DNA of 64,000 bases from Phycisphaerales bacterium UBA7800 (GTDB taxonomy: Bacteria > Planctomycetota > Phycisphaerae > Phycisphaerales > Phycisphaeraceae). The stretch spans positions 8,300 through 72,299 of the forward strand of contig DLCK01000080.1 of assembly GCA_002480565.1 (NCBI GenBank). The letters are read 5' to 3'. The notes beneath the pieces were generated by a model. That model saw only the letters and a program-made list of their open reading frames with translations. It ran no database searches and was not told where the DNA came from. Positions 63,223 to 64,000 of this stretch are shown here, in pieces; positions within the stretch are counted from its first letter, which is position 1, and the number at the start of each line of letters is the position of its first letter. Position numbers and translations under genes: made by a program.

Positions 63223-64000
63223 ATGGCAATTCAATACGCCGATGGCACACACCTTTTTACCAGTGAATCCGTTTCCATGGGACATCCTGACAAGGTCTCC
63301 GACCAAGTCTCCGATGCTGTTCTTGACAGCCTGCTGGCAGTGGACCCGATGGTTCGCTGTGCTTGTGAAACGCTCTGCACCACGGGCCTTGTGGTCGTGG
63401 CTGGCGAAGTGACCGTTCACAATGACAAAGCCGTTGCTGCCATGGAAAACATCGAAGAAACCGTTCGCAAGACGCTCAAGGGTATTGGTTATACCGATCC
63501 TGCCATGAAGTTTGACAGTGAAAGCTGTGCGGTGATTCGCACCATTCACGGTCAGTCCGCTGACATTGCCATGGGCGTGGACAAAGAAGGTGCTGGCGAC
63601 CAAGGCATGATGTTCGGTTATGCTTGCCGCGAAACACCGTCCTTGATGCCGCTTCCCATTGACCTATCCCATCGTCTGATGGCACGACATGCAGTGGTAC
63701 GTGAAAAGAACATCATCAAGGGTCTGCGTCCAGACGCCAAGAGCCAGGTGACTGTGGAATACAACGGCGACAAGGTCTCGCGTATCCATACGGTTGTGGT
63801 TTCCACTCAGCATACCGCCGACTGGAACGGTGCCAAAAAACAGGCACTGCTCAAGAAGCAGGTCATCAAGCATATCATCGAACCGGTGATGCCCAAGAAG
63901 CTTTACAACGCCAAGAACGTGATTATTCACGTCAATCCCACCGGCCAGTTTGAAATCGGCGGCCCCCACGGCGACACCGGCCTCACCGGCCGCAAGATCA
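63223..64000 (+). CDS. metK: S-adenosylmethionine synthetase, 5' part
   Basis: The first 259 codons of MetK are present and the gene runs off the window end. LFTSESVSMGHPDKVSDQVSD (start LFTSESV), AGDQGMMFGYA, and IGGPHGDTGLTGRK are signatures of the family. The enzyme makes SAM from methionine and ATP. ATG 63223 fits the usual N terminus; only a weak GGA lies upstream. The upstream part of the frame contains no better start. Confidence 0.95.
   Translation, partial: MAIQYADGTHLFTSESVSMGHPDKVSDQVSDAVLDSLLAVDPMVRCACETLCTTGLVVVAGEVTVHNDKAVAAMENIEETVRKTLKGIGYTDPAMKFDSESCAVIRTIHGQSADIAMGVDKEGAGDQGMMFGYACRETPSLMPLPIDLSHRLMARHAVVREKNIIKGLRPDAKSQVTVEYNGDKVSRIHTVVVSTQHTADWNGAKKQALLKKQVIKHIIEPVMPKKLYNAKNVIIHVNPTGQFEIGGPHGDTGLTGRKI

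Noticed and set aside
1..64000. Recoding of TGA as a sense codon across the genome
   Set aside because: Many genes clearly end at TGA, including numerous ATGA overlaps, so TGA is a normal stop here.

Overview
The window looks like a chromosomal segment of a planctomycete, most likely of the Phycisphaerae type with moderate GC content. This is inferred from gene content: an exosortase/PEP-CTERM system in an exopolysaccharide cluster, several orphan pseudopilin-like proteins with a GFTLIELLVV start, a sulfatase and glycoside hydrolases, LL-diaminopimelate aminotransferase, and a divergent sigma-70 factor. TGA is used as an ordinary stop throughout, often in ATGA overlaps.

Positions 228-27383 are one plus-strand exopolysaccharide cluster. 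It opens with a NusG/RfaH-like antiterminator and a hairpin-bearing leader. A sulfotransferase, glycosyltransferases, a Wzx-type flippase, a Wzy-type polymerase, an O-acetyltransferase, a complete gene set for GDP-D-glycero-D-manno-heptose (hddA, gmhA, gmhB, hddC), galE and another epimerase follow. The end holds a WecG/TagA-type transferase, a degenerate nucleotidyltransferase, an exosortase, EpsI, a Wzc-like chain-length protein with an unusual inserted domain, a fused polyprenyl-phosphate sugar transferase and a TPR protein. Two candidate exosortase substrates lie divergently just beyond (27546-28951). No Wza-type outer-membrane export protein is visible.

Positions 29000-42800 hold mostly housekeeping and regulatory genes: gcvT, an AraC regulator, a pseudopilin, a STAS protein, an acetyltransferase, a sigma factor, Mn-type sodA, a glycosyltransferase, a 51-residue membrane ORF, dapL and alaS. 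Inverted repeats lie just downstream of dapL and alaS.

Positions 43000-57500 are a glycan-degradation region: a GH5 enzyme with an inserted domain, pseudopilins, a sulfatase, a GGDEF protein, and a minus-strand run of LacI regulator, GH39-like enzyme, pseudopilin and alpha-L-fucosidase. A sugar isomerase/Gfo-Idh-MocA fusion is divergent from it across a perfect 16-bp palindrome.

Positions 57472-62911 hold an AraC regulator divergent from an apparent respiratory operon: an octaheme cytochrome c of the tetrathionate-reductase (OTR) type, a cytochrome b and an outer-membrane barrel. The octaheme reading frame is split by a single in-frame TGA, with 3 heme motifs before it and 5 after it. The window ends inside metK.
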